Shown here piece after piece: positions 4,595 through 6,773 of a stretch of 6,773 nucleotides of DNA. How positions within the stretch are numbered: position 1 is the stretch's first letter; the number at the start of each line of letters is the position of its first letter. Source of the stretch: Planctomycetaceae bacterium. Lineage in GTDB: Bacteria; Planctomycetota; Planctomycetia; Pirellulales; Thermoguttaceae. The notes beneath the pieces are model-generated. The model was not told the DNA's origin. It was given only the letters and a program-made list of their open reading frames with translations, and did not search any database. The DNA lies in NCBI GenBank assembly GCA_003532715.1, contig DOEZ01000414.1, forward strand, positions 1 through 6,773, given 5' to 3'. Both the position numbers and the translations under genes were made by a program.

Positions 4595-6773
4595 TCACTC
4601 TGTCCAAAGCGATAGCCCATCAGGGCTTTCTACTTCCCGTGGATGCGATTGGCGCCGAGAAACTGTGCTGGTCCAAACCAGACGCTGTCGTCCTAAGAGC
4701 GTCGTTTCGGACTGCGGTCCATATTCCTGAGAGATAGCGGCGTCCAAGACCGCGATAGCGTCTTGCGATGGCATCTTGACTGCCGACTTGGCAAAGAGAA
4801 GGTTTTCGCCTTCACGACTTCTGCCGACCGGTGCGATCGACGGCCGCGTGGCAGGCATGGTGTTGTAGGGCAAGGGGCCTACGAACGGGATCGACTCACG
4901 CACTGCTTCGGCCGGGGCGCGAAGGATCACTCCAAGATTGGCGGCTAGAATCGCTGCATCACGAGCATTGACCAGACCGTCCTGGTTGAAATCACCATCT
5001 TCCCAGGTCGCGTTCGATATATTCCAGTGGGCCCCCAACCTTGCCATGTCCCTCGCGTCGACCACGCCGTCGAGGTTGGCATCGCCCGGAATGGGTACCA
5101 CAAGAACCTGATCGGACGAATAGCTGACATTGCCCGACGAATCGGTCGTTTTGATTCGATGGTGATAGTCTGTTCCTGGCGTGAGTTCGTTGAGTTGCTG
5201 CCGATGAGACGTCTTGAGATAAACGCCGTTGGCAGTGCTGCCATACTCGGTTGTTAGCCCATACTCGACGATGCCGAACGCAGCCTCGTCGGTTTTCCAA
5301 GTGACGTAGACGCTCTGTGATGTGAGGATATCCCGGCTGATGTTGGAAATAACCGGCCCAGCGTCGTCATTGGCCCAAGGGTTGTTCAGTCGCCATTGCA
5401 CATAATCGACGCTCCATCGGTAGTTTTGGGAAAACTCCTTGCCTTGAGAATAGTCCATCGAAACGCCGTAGGTGAACGCCGCATCTCCAAATGTCCGGTA
5501 TGCTGCGCCGTTTGTTTCGCCGTGGACTTTGTACAGCCAACCAAACAACGGCGTGATAAGCTGGTTAAGTAGTCTGTCGTAATCATGCGACTCGACAAAA
5601 TCGATATTCGATACATTTACCTCGCCCGAAGTGTACCATATCTTGTAGTTCCAACAGCCGTATTCGGGATTCCAGGCATTCCACTGCTCGCCCGTCTTGC
5701 CCATGAGCCAATCGCCCGCAATAGTAAGATAATGCGGCACGCGAGTGTCAACGTCAAATTCGGAGTCTAAAGCATGTTGCGCGATCGTGTATTCGTACCA
5801 GTTAATCAGAGCTTCGCTGGCCAGTCCCACCATGTATGGTTGAAGAAAATAACCAGATGATGTCTCCATCGTGCCCGTCCGAAACCACTGGTCCAACATT
5901 CCCAGCAGCGAATCCACATGTCTCGACAGGTTCACATCGTCAATGCTTAGCCCGATCCGTTTGGCCATAATCCTCGAATTGACGTTGTAGGAACACTCTC
6001 TAATGCTGTATACGTCTGTTACCTCTACCCAGTATGGCCCAACTCCGGCTAGTATAGCTATCGCTTGTGCGTCGAGTGTCTTCTCTGGATCGTTGTCCTC
6101 GCGTTCATAAGCCAGTGCCAGCCCCTCAGCAAAATTCTTGTAGCCAGCAACAGACCCATTTTCTATAACGGCAGTGCGATACATGGCCTCAACACGATCG
6201 GCCTCTTCATACCACGAGGAGTCACCCGTATAATCGGCGATCTGAATAAACGCCCTTTGACCGTCGTAGTACCACGTCCCGGCTTCCCATCCGATGGATC
6301 CGATCCTCGTTGCGTCGCCCCAATACTCCCCGCCACGATCCCAAGTGCCGCCCGACCCGTCTGCAATCATCTTGTGTTCCCAACTCGCTATTGCATCTGA
6401 GTCGATTGGCTGGGGGTCACAATTAAACTCTGGTGCTGGCAACGCCGCTGGCATCGATTCCACTATCAATTCCACATCAATGGTATGGACAACATTCGTC
6501 ATCGAGGATGTGGCCGTAATCGTTATTGTGGCTGGTCCAAGCGAAGCATCATCGTCGGCATGGATACGAATCAAATCGGATTTGTTGTTGTTGCTGCTGG
6601 AAAGCATCCATATATTGCCATAGCTGAAATTGATCGTGAACCCGTCGAGTGAATCGTCCGAGAAGAAGATCGACTCTCCGACTTCGGATTCCGTAGAGCA
6701 TCGTAGCGTCACGTAGAGGTCGTGGCCTTGACTGATGTAAGTCGCCCCCATGCTAATCAGGCTATAGTCAAAA
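4595..6773 (-). CDS. Large, probably exported protein with Ig-like, helical, Fn3-like and dockerin-like domains (5' end outside window)
   Basis: The reading frame is open to the window edge. Seven codons (FDYSLIS) precede the first visible Met at 6751, and no signal peptide is seen there, so the true start probably lies outside. Numbering from that Met gives 718 residues: about 10-98, a beta-rich Ig/cadherin-like region; 100-110, a Pro/Ala linker; 118-458, a Trp/Tyr-rich, apparently helical region without a family I can name (blocks GGTWDRGGEYWGDATRIG, WYYDGQRAFIQIADYTGD, EQWNAWNPEYGCWNYKIWY); 464-552, a fibronectin III or purple-acid-phosphatase-N-like module (YVTWKTDEAAFGIVEYG, LTPGTDYHHRIKTTDSSGN); 556-607, two dockerin-like calcium-binding repeats; 608-718, an unassigned tail. 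The mosaic suggests a cell-surface or secreted protein binding or degrading polymers, but no catalytic motif was identified. The base composition looks less GC-rich than the IS genes. Confidence 0.85.
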   Translation of the reverse strand, partial: FDYSLISMGATYISQGHDLYVTLRCSTESEVGESIFFSDDSLDGFTINFSYGNIWMLSSSNNNKSDLIRIHADDDASLGPATITITATSSMTNVVHTIDVELIVESMPAALPAPEFNCDPQPIDSDAIASWEHKMIADGSGGTWDRGGEYWGDATRIGSIGWEAGTWYYDGQRAFIQIADYTGDSSWYEEADRVEAMYRTAVIENGSVAGYKNFAEGLALAYEREDNDPEKTLDAQAIAILAGVGPYWVEVTDVYSIRECSYNVNSRIMAKRIGLSIDDVNLSRHVDSLLGMLDQWFRTGTMETSSGYFLQPYMVGLASEALINWYEYTIAQHALDSEFDVDTRVPHYLTIAGDWLMGKTGEQWNAWNPEYGCWNYKIWYTSGEVNVSNIDFVESHDYDRLLNQLITPLFGWLYKVHGETNGAAYRTFGDAAFTYGVSMDYSQGKEFSQNYRWSVDYVQWRLNNPWANDDAGPVISNISRDILTSQSVYVTWKTDEAAFGIVEYGLTTEYGSTANGVYLKTSHRQQLNELTPGTDYHHRIKTTDSSGNVSYSSDQVLVVPIPGDANLDGVVDARDMARLGAHWNISNATWEDGDFNQDGLVNARDAAILAANLGVILRAPAEAVRESIPFVGPLPYNTMPATRPSIAPVGRSREGENLLFAKSAVKMPSQDAIAVLDAAISQEYGPQSETTLLGRQRLVWTSTVSRRQSHPREVESPDGLSLWTE

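Noticed and set aside
1..6773. CRISPR array, tRNA, rRNA, toxin-antitoxin or defence operon
   Set aside because: No regularly spaced direct repeats, tRNA-like cloverleaf or relevant protein motif was seen on either strand.

Overview
The window looks like a piece of a Planctomycetota chromosome (or a close environmental relative). It is an insertion-sequence cluster lying next to a large, probably secreted host protein. The lineage inference rests on the type I dockerin-like pair of Asp-rich repeats in the host protein (GDANLDGVVDARD, then GDFNQDGLVNARD), a style common in planctomycete exported proteins outside any cellulosome, and on the IS91/IS66/ISAs1 mix. It is an inference, not a proof.

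Layout, left to right. (1) 1-2395: an IS91-family unit on the minus strand. A tyrosine recombinase (1522-2382) is followed, with a 4-base ATGA overlap, by an HUH/two-tyrosine transposase (287-1525). The non-coding stretch 1-286 lies 3' of the transposase and holds a two-step imperfect hairpin that could belong to the replication-origin end of the element. (2) 2396-2798: about 400 bases with no gene I can support. (3) 2799-2824: a perfect 26-bp palindrome. (4) 2811-3180 plus 4456-4468: the 3' remnant of an IS66 element, namely about 98 codons of the transposase C-terminus, a subterminal hairpin, and the right terminus ending in CGCTTAC. (5) 3181-4455: a complete ISAs1-family element with 17-bp inverted repeats (16/17 match), a full 385-aa DDE transposase and an exact 10-bp target duplication. 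It sits inside the right end of the IS66 remnant. (6) 4469-4594: a short intergenic stretch with a small hairpin. (7) 4595-6773: a minus-strand gene for a multi-domain exported protein, open to the right edge of the window.

The order of events can be partly read. IS66 arrived first and was truncated at or next to the 26-bp palindrome. ISAs1 then inserted into the IS66 right terminus; its untouched ends and duplication suggest this was recent. The IS91/recombinase pair lies on the other side of the palindrome. The palindrome has the geometry of a symmetric tyrosine-recombinase core site, so it and the recombinase gene about 420 bases away are the most interesting combination here, although nothing in the sequence proves they act together. 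I found no tRNA, rRNA, CRISPR array or defence operon.
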